64,000 nt of DNA from Oscillospiraceae bacterium. GTDB taxonomy: Bacteria; Bacillota; Clostridia; Oscillospirales; Ruminococcaceae. Within the stretch, counting starts at the first letter, position 1; each line of letters begins with the position of its first letter. The notes beneath the pieces were generated by a model. It searched no databases and had not been told where the DNA came from. It saw only the letters and a list, made by a program, of their open reading frames with translations. The stretch covers positions 1 to 64,000 of the forward strand of contig JALEJQ010000015.1 of assembly GCA_022769565.1 (NCBI GenBank), read 5' to 3'. Both the position numbers and the translations under genes were made by a program. Shown here piece after piece: positions 8,348 to 21,323 of this stretch.

Positions 8348-9072
8348 ATCTGGAAGTGCAGGGACCTAAACGGATGTTCAGCCTTATCGGAGAGGACGGA
8401 AATATTATTTTTTCCATTTCCGAATCGGTAGTCACCGGCTGGATCGTTATCCTTATCGTTCTGGCTGCCTGTCTTATCCTTACAAGGAATATGCAGAAAG
8501 TACCTGCAACAAAAAGACAGTGTGCAGCAGAATATATAGTTAAAACGGTCAACGGCATGATAGAATCCAATATGGGCAGGGAATGTATGGCTTACGCTCC
8601 GTATATCGCAGCGGTATTCACATATATTCTTCTGGGCAGTCTTATATCAATGATCGGTCTGAGAAGCATCACCTCCGACATAAGCGTTACCGGCACTTTG
8701 GCGGTTATGACATTCGTGCTGATAACCTACAACAAAATATCAACACAGGGCATCGGCAAGTATCTTCTCAGCTTTGTCAATCCGCTCAACATCATAAGCG
8801 AAGTGGCAACGCCGGTATCTATGGCGCTCCGTCTTTTCGGCAACATTGCCGGCGGCATGATCATCACAATGATACTTTACGCTGCTCTCGGTTCTGCCAG
8901 CGCCGCTGTTTACAGACTCATCGGATTCCAGGCGGAAACATACTACTTCAACATATTCCAGATAGGCATTCCTGCGGTTTTGTCAATATATTTCGACCTT
9001 TTCTCCGGCGCTATCCAGTCCTATGTATTCATTATGCTTACAATGATATACATTAAAATGGGAAGAGAATAA
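8344..9072 (+). CDS. atpB: F1Fo ATP synthase subunit a
   Basis: A 242-residue Fo stator channel protein in the membrane. It shows the conserved helix NIISEVATPVSMALRLFGNIAGG, with the essential Arg in LRLFGN that faces the c-ring carboxylate, and the C-terminal helix FDLFSGAIQSYVFIMLTMIYI. Five or six hydrophobic helices are visible. It supplies the two half channels for the coupling ion. Translationally coupled to atpI. Confidence 0.95.
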   Translation: MNLEVQGPKRMFSLIGEDGNIIFSISESVVTGWIVILIVLAACLILTRNMQKVPATKRQCAAEYIVKTVNGMIESNMGRECMAYAPYIAAVFTYILLGSLISMIGLRSITSDISVTGTLAVMTFVLITYNKISTQGIGKYLLSFVNPLNIISEVATPVSMALRLFGNIAGGMIITMILYAALGSASAAVYRLIGFQAETYYFNIFQIGIPAVLSIYFDLFSGAIQSYVFIMLTMIYIKMGRE

Positions 9073-9153
9073 CGCCGAAACCGTTAAAAGTCCGGAACGC
9101 TGCATATCTTCATGCAGCGAAGTGAAGTTTTAAGAAATCAATTTGGAGGTTAA

Positions 9154-9438
<285 letters not shown>

Positions 9439-9486
9439 GCCGCTGTATAAGGAATAAGATCATAGAACAGGAGGCAGAACAAACCT

Positions 9487-9987
9487 ATGACAACCAATCT
9501 GGAATTCTTTTCGATCGACCTGACCTCGATCATAGGAACTCTTATCAATACCTTAATTCTGTTCCTGGTTATCAAGCATTTCCTTTTCGACAAGGTGAAC
9601 GCCATTCTTGAGGCCCGCAAAAACGAAGTGGCTCAGACCTACGAGGACGCAGACGAGGCTCTGAAAAACGCAAAGGAGCTTGAAACGGAATACACCGAAA
9701 AGCTTGCAGGCGCTAAGGAAGAATCTGCCGAGATCATCAGAAACGCCACCAAAAAGGCTCAACTGCGCTCCGACGAGATAATCGGAGAAGCCAAGAACGA
9801 GGCTCACGGCATTATGACAAAGGCAAACTCCGACATTGAAAAGGAGAAAAAACGTGCCGTTAACCAGATCAAGGACGAGATATCCGACATCGCCGTTTCC
9901 ATTGCCGAAAAGGTCGTTTCAAAAGAGATCGACCCCAAGACCCATGAAGAACTTATTGAAAGTTTTATCGACGGCATCGGAGAATGA
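9487..9987 (+). CDS. atpF: F1Fo ATP synthase subunit b
   Basis: A 166-residue peripheral-stalk protein with one N-terminal membrane helix (about 11-30) followed by a long, charged, Ala/Glu/Lys-rich coiled coil (35-140) and a short C-terminal domain (ISIAEKVVSKEIDP) that contacts subunit delta. Length and layout are normal. AGGAGG about 15 bases upstream and operon position between atpE and atpH support the call. Confidence 0.95.
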   Translation: MTTNLEFFSIDLTSIIGTLINTLILFLVIKHFLFDKVNAILEARKNEVAQTYEDADEALKNAKELETEYTEKLAGAKEESAEIIRNATKKAQLRSDEIIGEAKNEAHGIMTKANSDIEKEKKRAVNQIKDEISDIAVSIAEKVVSKEIDPKTHEELIESFIDGIGE

Positions 9988-10008
9988 TCCGGGAAAGGTA
10001 AGGTATCA

Positions 10009-10551
10009 ATGACAGGTTCAGTCGGAAAAGTTTACTCTGAAGCTATCTTTGAACTCGCTTCCGAACAAAACTGCGCAGAAGCCGTATTTGAGGAGCTTAA
10101 AAGCCTCAAAAAGATATGGCGTGAGAACCCCGAACTTGCCAAACTTCTCAGAGAGCCTACTCTCAGCCTTAATGAAAAGCTGAGTATGACGGAGAAGATA
10201 TTTAAGGGCAAGGTCTCGGAGACCGTTTATAACTTTCTGTGCGTTCTTACCGAAAAGGGCCGTGCGGACTGTCTTCCCGAAATTGCGGACGCTTACAAGG
10301 AAAAATGGTACGAGGCAAGCGGTATCGCAGAAGTCACCGTTACCACCGATGCTCCGCTGTCGGACGAACTGAGAGAAAAACTGCTTAAAAAGCTTGAAAA
10401 AACTTATAAAAAGAAGATTCTTCTCAAAGAAAAGATCGACAGCTCCATTATGGGCGGCATCGTGGTCAATTACGGAAACACTATGCTTGACGGCTCCGTA
10501 AAGACCCGTCTTGAAAACGTGCGGAAGCAGATCAAAGGTATTATTGCTTAA
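10009..10551 (+). CDS. atpH: F1Fo ATP synthase subunit delta
   Basis: A 180-residue protein that joins the b stalk to the top of F1. The N-terminal helical domain (1-105) and the C-terminal segment with SSIMGGIVVNYGNTMLDGSVKTRLENVRKQI match the OSCP/delta signature. It starts 21 bp after atpF. A weak CCGG hairpin lies in the 86-bp gap before atpA. Confidence 0.94.
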   Translation: MTGSVGKVYSEAIFELASEQNCAEAVFEELKSLKKIWRENPELAKLLREPTLSLNEKLSMTEKIFKGKVSETVYNFLCVLTEKGRADCLPEIADAYKEKWYEASGIAEVTVTTDAPLSDELREKLLKKLEKTYKKKILLKEKIDSSIMGGIVVNYGNTMLDGSVKTRLENVRKQIKGIIA

Positions 10552-10634
10552 TAAAGCCGGCTAAAAAACCGGTTTGACCCTAAAATACAAATTTTTTGCA
10601 GTTATAAGAAATCATTATACGAAAGTTGGTGTAA

Positions 10635-12155
<1,521 letters not shown>

Positions 12156-12198
12156 ACAGTCTGTCCCGTTAAAACGGTAAAGAAAGGATCGATCAGAT

Positions 12199-14524
<2,326 letters not shown>

Positions 14525-14540
14525 ACGGAGGTGCGTTTAA

Positions 14541-14954
14541 ATGGCTGCACAGTTCAAGCTTAACGTAATAACGCCGGAGAAGGTGTTTTTTGACGGCGAG
14601 ACATCACAGCTTATCGTCAGAACCACCGAGGGCGACATAGGAATCCTTGCGCACCATACAAGCCTTGTGGCAGACCTGCCATCGGGACCGCTGAAAATAA
14701 AGCAGGAGGACGGCACATACCGTACAGCGGCATTGTCGTCGGGACTGCTTAAAGTAGGTGGAAATAAGGTTTCGATCATCGCCAACGCCGTTGAATGGGC
14801 AGACGAGATAGACCTTGAATGGGCAAAGCGTTCCGAGGCGGAAGCTAGAGAAAAGCTGAATTCCCTTAAAGACAGTCACGAACTGGATATAGCGGAATTA
14901 AAGCTTCGGCGTGCGCTCAACCGTATCAGCATACACTCGGCGTACAATAAGTAA
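14541..14954 (+). CDS. atpC: F1Fo ATP synthase subunit epsilon
   Basis: A 137-residue protein with the N-terminal beta-sandwich (1-85, FDGETSQLIVRTTEGDIGILAHHT) that binds gamma and the c-ring, and a C-terminal two-helix region (90-135) ending in RALNRISIHSAYNK. That region can inhibit ATP hydrolysis in this family. Last gene of the operon; GGAGG stands just upstream. Confidence 0.95.
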   Translation: MAAQFKLNVITPEKVFFDGETSQLIVRTTEGDIGILAHHTSLVADLPSGPLKIKQEDGTYRTAALSSGLLKVGGNKVSIIANAVEWADEIDLEWAKRSEAEAREKLNSLKDSHELDIAELKLRRALNRISIHSAYNK

Positions 14955-14975
14955 TGCTGCATTTTCTGACAAACC

Positions 14976-15020
14976 GCGAAGCATAACGGGATCCCAAAGG
15001 GATCAGTCCCTTTGGCGAGA
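14976..15020. repeat. Short hairpin repeat after atpC
   Basis: Stem CCAAAGGGA/TCCCTTTGG (14994-15002 with 15007-15015, loop TCAG) set in GCGAAGCATAACGGGATCCC. A closely related stretch (GAAGCCATAACGGGAGCCC) occurs at about 52750-52770. No T-tract follows, so it is not a classic terminator. Confidence 0.6.
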
Positions 15021-15055
15021 GAACGAGCCCCTAAACTAAGGTGCAACGCATTGTA

Positions 15056-15203
15056 ACAGCAAAAACAGCAAAGTAAAAAACAAAGGCGTAATTCACATCA
15101 GAAAGAAAAGCCAAGTAATGTGTCCTACGACATAAAACTTGCGGAATCAACTGATGTGAATTGCGCCTCTTTTTACCTGTACAAACAAAGTCACCCTCGC
15201 AGT
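15056..15203. repeat. Palindromic element family B, copy B1
   Basis: About 148 bp with an inverted repeat GGCGTAATTCACAT (15085-15098) and ATGTGAATTGCGCC (15154-15167). The left flank AACAGCAAAGTAAAA and right flank CAAAGTCACCCTCGCAG recur at 45053-45204 with nearly the same spacing. It ends 7 bp before the stop of the convergent rfbB gene. Confidence 0.8.
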
Positions 15204-15209
15204 CGTGTC

Positions 15210-16163
15210 CTAAACCTTGTGCGTATACCACTCCACCGTCTGCTTTAATCCATTCTGAAACTCCGTTTCCGGTTTCCACCCCAGTTCCTTATTTATTTTC
15301 GTTATATCCATTCCATACCGCAGGTCGTGCCCTTTCCTATCCTGCACATAGGTCACAAGGCTCTTCGGTTTCTCCAGCAATTCAAGTATTTTCAGCACAA
15401 TATCAATGTTCCTCAGCTCGCACTGTCCCCCGATATTGTATATGTCCCCTTCTCTGCCATTTTCAAGTATCATACCCACTGCTCTGCAATGGTCGGTCAC
15501 ATATATCCAGTCACGGACGTTCAGCCCGTTTCCGTAAACAGGCACAAGCTCGTTCCTCCGTGCTTTTTCTATAACAAGTGGGATAAGCTTTTCACTAAGC
15601 TGCCTCGGTCCGTAATTATTTGAACAGCGTGAAACCGTCACGGGCAGACCATAGGTGCGGCGGTACGCCATTACAAGCATATCCGCAGCCGCCTTTGAAG
15701 CACTGTATGGTGAGCTTGGGTCAAGGGGCGTTTCCTCCGTGAAAAGCACATCGGGATGGTCAAGTGGAAGCGCGCCGTACACCTCATCGGTGGAGATCTG
15801 GTGGAAACGCTTTATCCCGTACTTAACGCAGGCGTCCAACAGCACCGCCGTTCCCGTTACATTCGTCCGCACAAACTCCTCGGGTGACGCTATAGAGCGG
15901 TCAACGTGACTTTCTGCGGCATAATTCACCGCAATATCGGGCTTTTCTTCTTCAAATACTCTATAAATGTCCTCTCTGCTGCAAATATCCGTCTTAATGA
16001 AGCGAAAATCGGCGTTTTTGAGCGCATTTTCAAGGTTTGACATTCTCCCTGCATAGGTCAGCTTGTCTACACACACCACTCTGCGCCCGGGGTGAGCGTT
16101 AAGATAATAGTCAACAAATGCAGAGCCGATAAAACCTGCTCCGCCGGTAACAAGTATCGTCAT
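15210..16163 (-). CDS. rfbB: dTDP-glucose 4,6-dehydratase
   Basis: A 317-residue extended short-chain dehydrogenase that makes dTDP-4-keto-6-deoxyglucose for rhamnose and related cell-surface sugars. Visible features are the NAD-binding GGAGFIGS at residues 7-14, YAAESHVDRSI, STDEVYG (catalytic Asp/Glu pair) and YSASKAA (catalytic Tyr and Lys). The length is a little under the usual 330-350. It stands alone; rfbA, C and D are not in the window. A UDP-sugar epimerase is the main alternative, but the TDEVYG motif favours RfbB. Confidence 0.88.
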   Translation of the reverse strand: MTILVTGGAGFIGSAFVDYYLNAHPGRRVVCVDKLTYAGRMSNLENALKNADFRFIKTDICSREDIYRVFEEEKPDIAVNYAAESHVDRSIASPEEFVRTNVTGTAVLLDACVKYGIKRFHQISTDEVYGALPLDHPDVLFTEETPLDPSSPYSASKAAADMLVMAYRRTYGLPVTVSRCSNNYGPRQLSEKLIPLVIEKARRNELVPVYGNGLNVRDWIYVTDHCRAVGMILENGREGDIYNIGGQCELRNIDIVLKILELLEKPKSLVTYVQDRKGHDLRYGMDITKINKELGWKPETEFQNGLKQTVEWYTHKV

Positions 16164-16179
16164 AATCTTCTCCCGTTAC

Positions 16180-16213
16180 AAAAACACGCCCCGAAAAGCT
16201 GTACGGGGCGTGA
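16180..16213 (-). terminator. Intrinsic terminator downstream of ppk
   Basis: Stem CACGCCCCG/CGGGGCGTG (16184-16212) followed on the minus strand by TTTTTG. It lies between the ppk stop and the rfbB start, separating the two transcripts. Confidence 0.88.
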
Positions 16214-16234
16214 TATACTTATTTTTTAAACAAT

Positions 16235-18406
16235 TCAGCAATTGCTCTTACAGCTTTTTTCAGCAGATTTCCGTTTCCCCGCAACACGGACAGGCCTGAC
16301 CTTCTTGACAGCGGCAGCTTTAACCGGTTCACGGCTGCTTTCCGGCGCTAATGCGGCGTTGCTGTACGCTTCGGCTATGAAATAAGCCTGTGAATCGAGA
16401 GGATGCTCTCCCTCGACAGGATGCCTGTGAAGATAGGTGCTGTCAGGCTGCATAACTCTTGCCTTAACGTTATCGTTAAGCATAGTATCAAAAATGTGAA
16501 CTATCCGCCTGCGAACGTGATCGTCAAATATAGGAGCTGCCACCTCAACACGGCGTATGGTGTTTCTTGTCATAAAGTCGGCGGAGGAAATATACAGCTT
16601 CATATCCTCGCCCTTGCCGAACATATAGATCCTTGCGTGTTCAAGATAACGTCCCACAATGCTGACTACCTCAATATTTTCGGTGTAGTCCTTAACTCCT
16701 GCAACAAGGCAGCATATGCCCCTTATAACCATCTGTATCTTTACGCCGCACCGTGAAGCCTCAACCAGCTTGTCGATAAGCACCTTATCCGTAAGAGAGT
16801 TCAGCTTCAATCCGATGTAGGCTTCCTCTCCACTCTGCGCCTTGGCGATCTCGCCGTCAATAAGCTCGATTATCTTATTTTGTAAACTTAACGGCGCAAC
16901 AAGGAGATGCTGTGTATCTTCAACAAGAGTTCCCATTGAAAGTGCGTTGAATACCGCACCTGCCTCAGCTGCAATATCACGGTTTGAGGTCATTAAGCAA
17001 AGGTCTGTATACAGTTCGGAGGTCTTTTCGTTGTAGTTGCCCGTGCCTATCTGAGTTATGTACTCAACGCCGTTTCCGCTCTTTCTTGTTATAAGGCAGA
17101 GCTTGGAATGGACCTTAAGGTTTTCGGGACCGTAAATAACGCTGCAGCCTGCGTGTTCAAGGCGCTTTGACCAGCCTATGTTGTTTTCCTCGTCAAATCT
17201 TGCTCTAAGTTCAACAAGAACAAGGACGTTCTTGCCGTTTTCGGCAGCGTTTATAAGCGCCTCAACTACCTTTGAGTTTGAAGCAACTCTGTAAAGGGTT
17301 ATCTTAATGGAAACAACATCGGGGTCGTAAGCCGCTTCGTTCAGCATACGCAGGAAAGGTCGTATGCTCTCATAAGGGTAATAAAGCAGAATGTCACGGC
17401 GGAGTATCTGGGGTATGATGAGCTCGTCATGGGCAAGCTCCATTGACTTCTGTGGGTCTGCACGGTTGTAGAACAGGTCGGGGTCGGTGTCCTCCAGCTT
17501 TCTTCTAAGTGCAAAAACGCAGGAAAGGTCAAGGGGCGACTTCTGACGGAATATCTGTGTGCGCTTCAGTTCAAGATGCTCGCAGAGATAGTCAAGGGAA
17601 ACCTCGTCCAGCTTTCGTGACAGCTCCAGCCTTACGGGAGAGAGCTTCTTTCTCTTCTGCAGAAGCTCCGTCATAACGTCTCTAAGGTCAACATCATGAT
17701 CGTACAGCGCTTCTTCCATATTTATATCTGCGTTTCTTGTAATGCGCATAAGGGACTTGCAGATTATCTTGTAATTCTCAAAAACCAGTGGCATATAGTG
17801 AAGGATAAGCTCCTCAACAAGCATAAAACGTATCCTGCCTGCCGTGGGAAGGAAGATCACTCTTGAAAAAGAGCCGCTTGCAGGGATTATGCCCAGCTTA
17901 ACGGACTGTGACTTTGATTCAAGGTGAGCAACGGCGTAAATTTCCTTGTTTTTAAGGAAGGGGAAGGGGTGGCGCTTGTCGATGACCTGAGGAGAGATAA
18001 GGGGAAGTATCTCCTTGGTAAAATACACCTGCAGGAACTCCTCTTCCTCCTTTGAAAGGGTGCGGAAGTCCACCTGCTCGATGCCGTACTTTTCTTTAAG
18101 CTCCGCCATAATTCCGCTGTAAGCCTCGTCACGGACAGGAGCAAGCTCCGCAGCACGGGCAAAAATAGCGTCAAGCTGTTCCTCGCAGGTCATACCCGTT
18201 TTATTTTCCGTTTCAACCGTATCAACAAGAGTTCTGTCGTAAAGCGAACCTACTCTTATCATAAAAAACTCGTCAAGATTGGACTGGAAAATAGAAGCGA
18301 AAAGCAGTCTTTCGCAAAGCGGCACAGTTATATCCATAGCTTCTTCCAAAACTCTCTCGTTGAATTTAAGCCATGAAAGCTCCCTGTTGTCGTAAAACTG
18401 TTTCAT
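16235..18406 (-). CDS. ppk: Polyphosphate kinase 1
   Basis: A 723-residue enzyme that reversibly makes polyphosphate from ATP. The N-terminal domain begins YDNRELSWLKFNERVLEEA, the family signature. The two phospholipase-D-like catalytic domains include KVHSKLCLITR, with the His that becomes phosphorylated, and a second region LEHARIYMFGKG. The C-terminal ~50 residues (after about 675) are a basic, low-complexity tail (KKVRPVRVAGKRKSAEK) not part of the usual fold. Monocistronic with its own terminator; no ppx gene is nearby. Confidence 0.95.
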   Translation of the reverse strand: MKQFYDNRELSWLKFNERVLEEAMDITVPLCERLLFASIFQSNLDEFFMIRVGSLYDRTLVDTVETENKTGMTCEEQLDAIFARAAELAPVRDEAYSGIMAELKEKYGIEQVDFRTLSKEEEEFLQVYFTKEILPLISPQVIDKRHPFPFLKNKEIYAVAHLESKSQSVKLGIIPASGSFSRVIFLPTAGRIRFMLVEELILHYMPLVFENYKIICKSLMRITRNADINMEEALYDHDVDLRDVMTELLQKRKKLSPVRLELSRKLDEVSLDYLCEHLELKRTQIFRQKSPLDLSCVFALRRKLEDTDPDLFYNRADPQKSMELAHDELIIPQILRRDILLYYPYESIRPFLRMLNEAAYDPDVVSIKITLYRVASNSKVVEALINAAENGKNVLVLVELRARFDEENNIGWSKRLEHAGCSVIYGPENLKVHSKLCLITRKSGNGVEYITQIGTGNYNEKTSELYTDLCLMTSNRDIAAEAGAVFNALSMGTLVEDTQHLLVAPLSLQNKIIELIDGEIAKAQSGEEAYIGLKLNSLTDKVLIDKLVEASRCGVKIQMVIRGICCLVAGVKDYTENIEVVSIVGRYLEHARIYMFGKGEDMKLYISSADFMTRNTIRRVEVAAPIFDDHVRRRIVHIFDTMLNDNVKARVMQPDSTYLHRHPVEGEHPLDSQAYFIAEAYSNAALAPESSREPVKAAAVKKVRPVRVAGKRKSAEKSCKSNC

Positions 18407-18496
18407 ATCAATACCTCGTAAAACGTACAGAATTATTATACCTTAATTATATTATGTAAACACCTCAAAGTCAACAAATTTAACGAATTTTACCCG

Positions 18497-18531
18497 AAAA
18501 AAAGAACCTCCGGTTTTGCGGAAGTTCTTAA
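18497..18531 (-). terminator. Intrinsic terminator after the GH114-like gene
   Basis: Stem AAGAACTTCCG/CGGAGGTTCTT followed on the minus strand by seven T residues, 8 bp after the stop. Confidence 0.9.
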
Positions 18532-18538
18532 ATTATTG

Positions 18539-19357
18539 TTATTCATCCAGTTCAATTGAATCGGAAATATAGCATCGGAATCGGTTTTCCAGACAATATT
18601 TTTCTATCTGCTTTTTAAGCGCTTCATCCTTTGTGTACTCAATCAGATATACGTCCAAGCCTTCCTTTCCGCACATTTCTATATATTCCTGAAAATATGC
18701 ACGGTCTTCTGCCGTCTGCGCCGAAAATCCGCCTGTTTCAAAATCTATCCTGCTCCAGACAGACTCCTGATTTACCCCCGTCATTATCTGCGTAAGGGAA
18801 CCGTACTTCTCCCTGTATTCCGTAACAAAAGTATCTCCGCCGTTTATGATAACGGGTCTGCCGTATGCCATAAGGTGCTTCAGAATAGCCGTCAGCCCTT
18901 CAAATATATCATCACGGGGATATACATAATAAACATCGCAGTTATCAACAAAAAAGCCGTCAATATTCTTATCAAGCAGTTCTTCTTCAAGAGAAACAAG
19001 AAATTCCTGCCACTCCGGAGATGCGGCGTTTATCCATTGTTCCTCGTCCCAGTTTTCGTAAGCGCCGAGAGCAAGGTGTGAATACTCATCATAATAATCA
19101 CGGAATTTTTCAATTGAACCTACATTGATATAAGAATACACGGTGCTGCCCTGTTCCTTAAGACGGCTAATATCCTCTGCGGAAAAATACTGTGCGTCTA
19201 TAACTACCGTGTCATATCCCTCTATCTTATCAATATCAGACGAAGAAAGGCTCAGGAATACGCCGTAATCCCTCGCCTTTTCTTTCACTCCGCCGCAGCC
19301 GCAAAGCAGCAGTGCGAAAAAAATCATAACAAACAAATTCCGTATATTGACCTTCAT
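18539..19357 (-). CDS. GH114-like (endo-alpha-1,4-polygalactosaminidase family) lipoprotein
   Basis: A 272-residue lipoprotein (lipobox LLCGC near residue 20) with a TIM-barrel of the GH114/COG2342 type. Visible are the strand TVVIDAQYF, the YSYINVGSIEKFRDYY segment and the DGFFVDNCDVYY strand carrying acidic residues typical of the active site. Characterised members cut galactosaminogalactan-like polymers; the target here is unknown. The ATG at 19357 is preferred because the longer frame reads back into the upstream gene and lacks a signal peptide. It starts 18 bp after the GGDEF-EAL stop, so the two form an operon that links c-di-GMP to polysaccharide processing. Confidence 0.78.
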   Translation of the reverse strand: MKVNIRNLFVMIFFALLLCGCGGVKEKARDYGVFLSLSSSDIDKIEGYDTVVIDAQYFSAEDISRLKEQGSTVYSYINVGSIEKFRDYYDEYSHLALGAYENWDEEQWINAASPEWQEFLVSLEEELLDKNIDGFFVDNCDVYYVYPRDDIFEGLTAILKHLMAYGRPVIINGGDTFVTEYREKYGSLTQIMTGVNQESVWSRIDFETGGFSAQTAEDRAYFQEYIEMCGKEGLDVYLIEYTKDEALKKQIEKYCLENRFRCYISDSIELDE

Positions 19358-19374
19358 AATAAGCCGCCGTTCTG

Positions 19375-21033
19375 TCAGCCTGCAATAAGCTGAATTGCGC
19401 TGCTGTGTTCCTGCGGCTTGCCCCAGATATAACCCTGGATATAGTCGCATCCCAATTCCTTCAGTATTTGCAGCTGGCTTTCAAGCTCCACGCCCTCGGA
19501 AATGACCTTGCAGTGGAACATATGCCCAATGGATATTATAGCCTTTACAAAATCTCCGCTGTCGTTTCTTTCGGTCATATCGTCGATAAAGCTCTTGTCT
19601 ATCTTAAGCAGGTCAATAGGCAGCTTCTGCAGGTAGCTCAGGGAAGCGTAGCCCGTTCCGAAATCGTCCAGAGCGATCTTTACGCCCAGCTTCTTTATCT
19701 GCAAAAGCGTATTTATAGCTTCGTCAACAGAGGATATAAAGCAGGACTCGGTGATCTCCACTTCAAGCCTTTCCGCAGGGAACCCTGTTTCATCAAGCAG
19801 CGCCTTTAGCTCGTCTGCAAGACCGCTGTCGGTGATATGCCTTGCCGAAACGTTTACGGAAACAACAAAATCCGGACCTGACAGCTGCTCCGAAAAAGCC
19901 TGCATAGCGTGGCGCAGCACCCACCTGTCTATGTCAAAGATAAGTCCGCCCTTTTCTGCAACGGGAATAAACCTTGACGGCGGTATGGGCTTGCCCTCCC
20001 CGTCTTTAAGTCTTAGCAGGGTCTCAAAGCCTCTGAGGTGCTTTGTTTCCGCTTCAAACTGGGGCTGGAACACAAGATAAAATCTGTTGTATTTCAATGC
20101 GTCCCTTATCTCGTTTTCAAGCTTCATTTCATCATGTATTTCGGAGAGCATTTCAGCATCAAAAAAGCATATACGGTTCTTACCGCTGCTTTTCGCCTTG
20201 TGCATAGCCGTGTCCGCAAAGCTGAAAAGGTTTTCGCAGTCTGTTCCGTCCTCGGGGAAACGTGCTGCGCCGGCGCTGAAGGTAGCGTAATAATCGCATT
20301 TTTCCGTATGTATCTTTTCCGCCAGAACGTGAAGGCACTTATCGGCAAAAGCTCTTATGTCCTCATCTGTTCTGCCGCTGATTATAACAGCAAACTCGTC
20401 GCCGCCCGTTCTTCCGAGGTAAACGCTGCCGTCCGCAAATTTCCTCAGACGGTCTGCTGTTTCGCAGAGAATGGCATCTCCGCAGGCGTGTCCCATAGTG
20501 TCGTTGATGTTCTTGAAATCGTCAAGGTCGAAGAACAGCAGACTGAAAGGCTCCTTTGCCGCTATTTTGCCGTTTATATGCTCCATTACGCTGCGCCTGT
20601 TGTTCAGTCCCGTAAGAGGGTCGGTAGCGTACAGCGTATAAATGCGTTTTTCATTCTGCTCGGTTTTTTTGATATGGCGATGCTGCATATAGAGCAGACC
20701 AAGGATACCTGCCATCATAGGAACGCCAGTAACGGCTTCCATATTCTTCATAACAAAAACGGAAAACGAAACATTGAGAAACTGGAATCCGTTTATTATC
20801 ATTGCCGCAGCAAAGCCCTTTTTGTTGTCGGTATTAAGTATAAGCAGGCTGACAAGCATCATAAACACCGTTATAACGCCGGACATCGACGGCACCTCAA
20901 CAGCGCTGTTTCCGATGTATATCGCCTGTATACCGCACTTGTTAAGTACAACGATAGCCCCTACCATTGCAATAAGCAGCGCAATATAAAAGAAAAGTAT
21001 AATGTTCTTCTTTTTATCTGCCGTTTTTTTCAT
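19375..21033 (-). CDS. Membrane GGDEF-EAL c-di-GMP turnover protein
   Basis: A 552-residue protein with four or five N-terminal membrane helices (about 10-110), a GGDEF domain (about 140-290) with intact GGDEF, and an EAL domain (about 310-550). The canonical EAL triad reads ETL (GFETLLRL), keeping the metal-binding Glu. The other phosphodiesterase residues look intact: NVSA, EITES, DDFGTGYASLSYL, KIDKSFI, SEGVE and QGY. No RxxD inhibitory site stands five residues before GGDEF. So both synthesis and breakdown activities are possible. The ATG at 21033 has GGGAGGGG in front. Confidence 0.92.
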   Translation of the reverse strand: MKKTADKKKNIILFFYIALLIAMVGAIVVLNKCGIQAIYIGNSAVEVPSMSGVITVFMMLVSLLILNTDNKKGFAAAMIINGFQFLNVSFSVFVMKNMEAVTGVPMMAGILGLLYMQHRHIKKTEQNEKRIYTLYATDPLTGLNNRRSVMEHINGKIAAKEPFSLLFFDLDDFKNINDTMGHACGDAILCETADRLRKFADGSVYLGRTGGDEFAVIISGRTDEDIRAFADKCLHVLAEKIHTEKCDYYATFSAGAARFPEDGTDCENLFSFADTAMHKAKSSGKNRICFFDAEMLSEIHDEMKLENEIRDALKYNRFYLVFQPQFEAETKHLRGFETLLRLKDGEGKPIPPSRFIPVAEKGGLIFDIDRWVLRHAMQAFSEQLSGPDFVVSVNVSARHITDSGLADELKALLDETGFPAERLEVEITESCFISSVDEAINTLLQIKKLGVKIALDDFGTGYASLSYLQKLPIDLLKIDKSFIDDMTERNDSGDFVKAIISIGHMFHCKVISEGVELESQLQILKELGCDYIQGYIWGKPQEHSSAIQLIAG

Positions 21034-21323
21034 TGTCCCCTCCCGAAATCCACTCAAAATTCAAAAAGCCTTTAAAGCAAGATAAACAACAATGCTTTAA
21101 GGGCAATAAATGAACTTCCTTGTCCTGTTAAATTGTTACGCATCGTCATTACATTAAGCTTATTTTATCAAAGGTTAGCTTTTTGTTAAGCATATTATAA
21201 CATATAGCGTCAAAAATTGCAAGACTTTGAACAAATTTTGTACTTCAAACCGCATTTTTTTATGTATTCTGACCCGTTTTTCTGAATATATTGTATAAAT
21301 AAAGATCATGCGAGGTAATAAAT

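Noticed and set aside
14976-15020. atpC intrinsic terminator
   Set aside because: The stem is good but no T-tract follows on the plus strand, and the sequence recurs near 52750, so it is listed as a repeat.
20038-21075. 345-codon plus-strand open frame
   Set aside because: Opposite to the GGDEF-EAL gene and without a plausible start site or domain.
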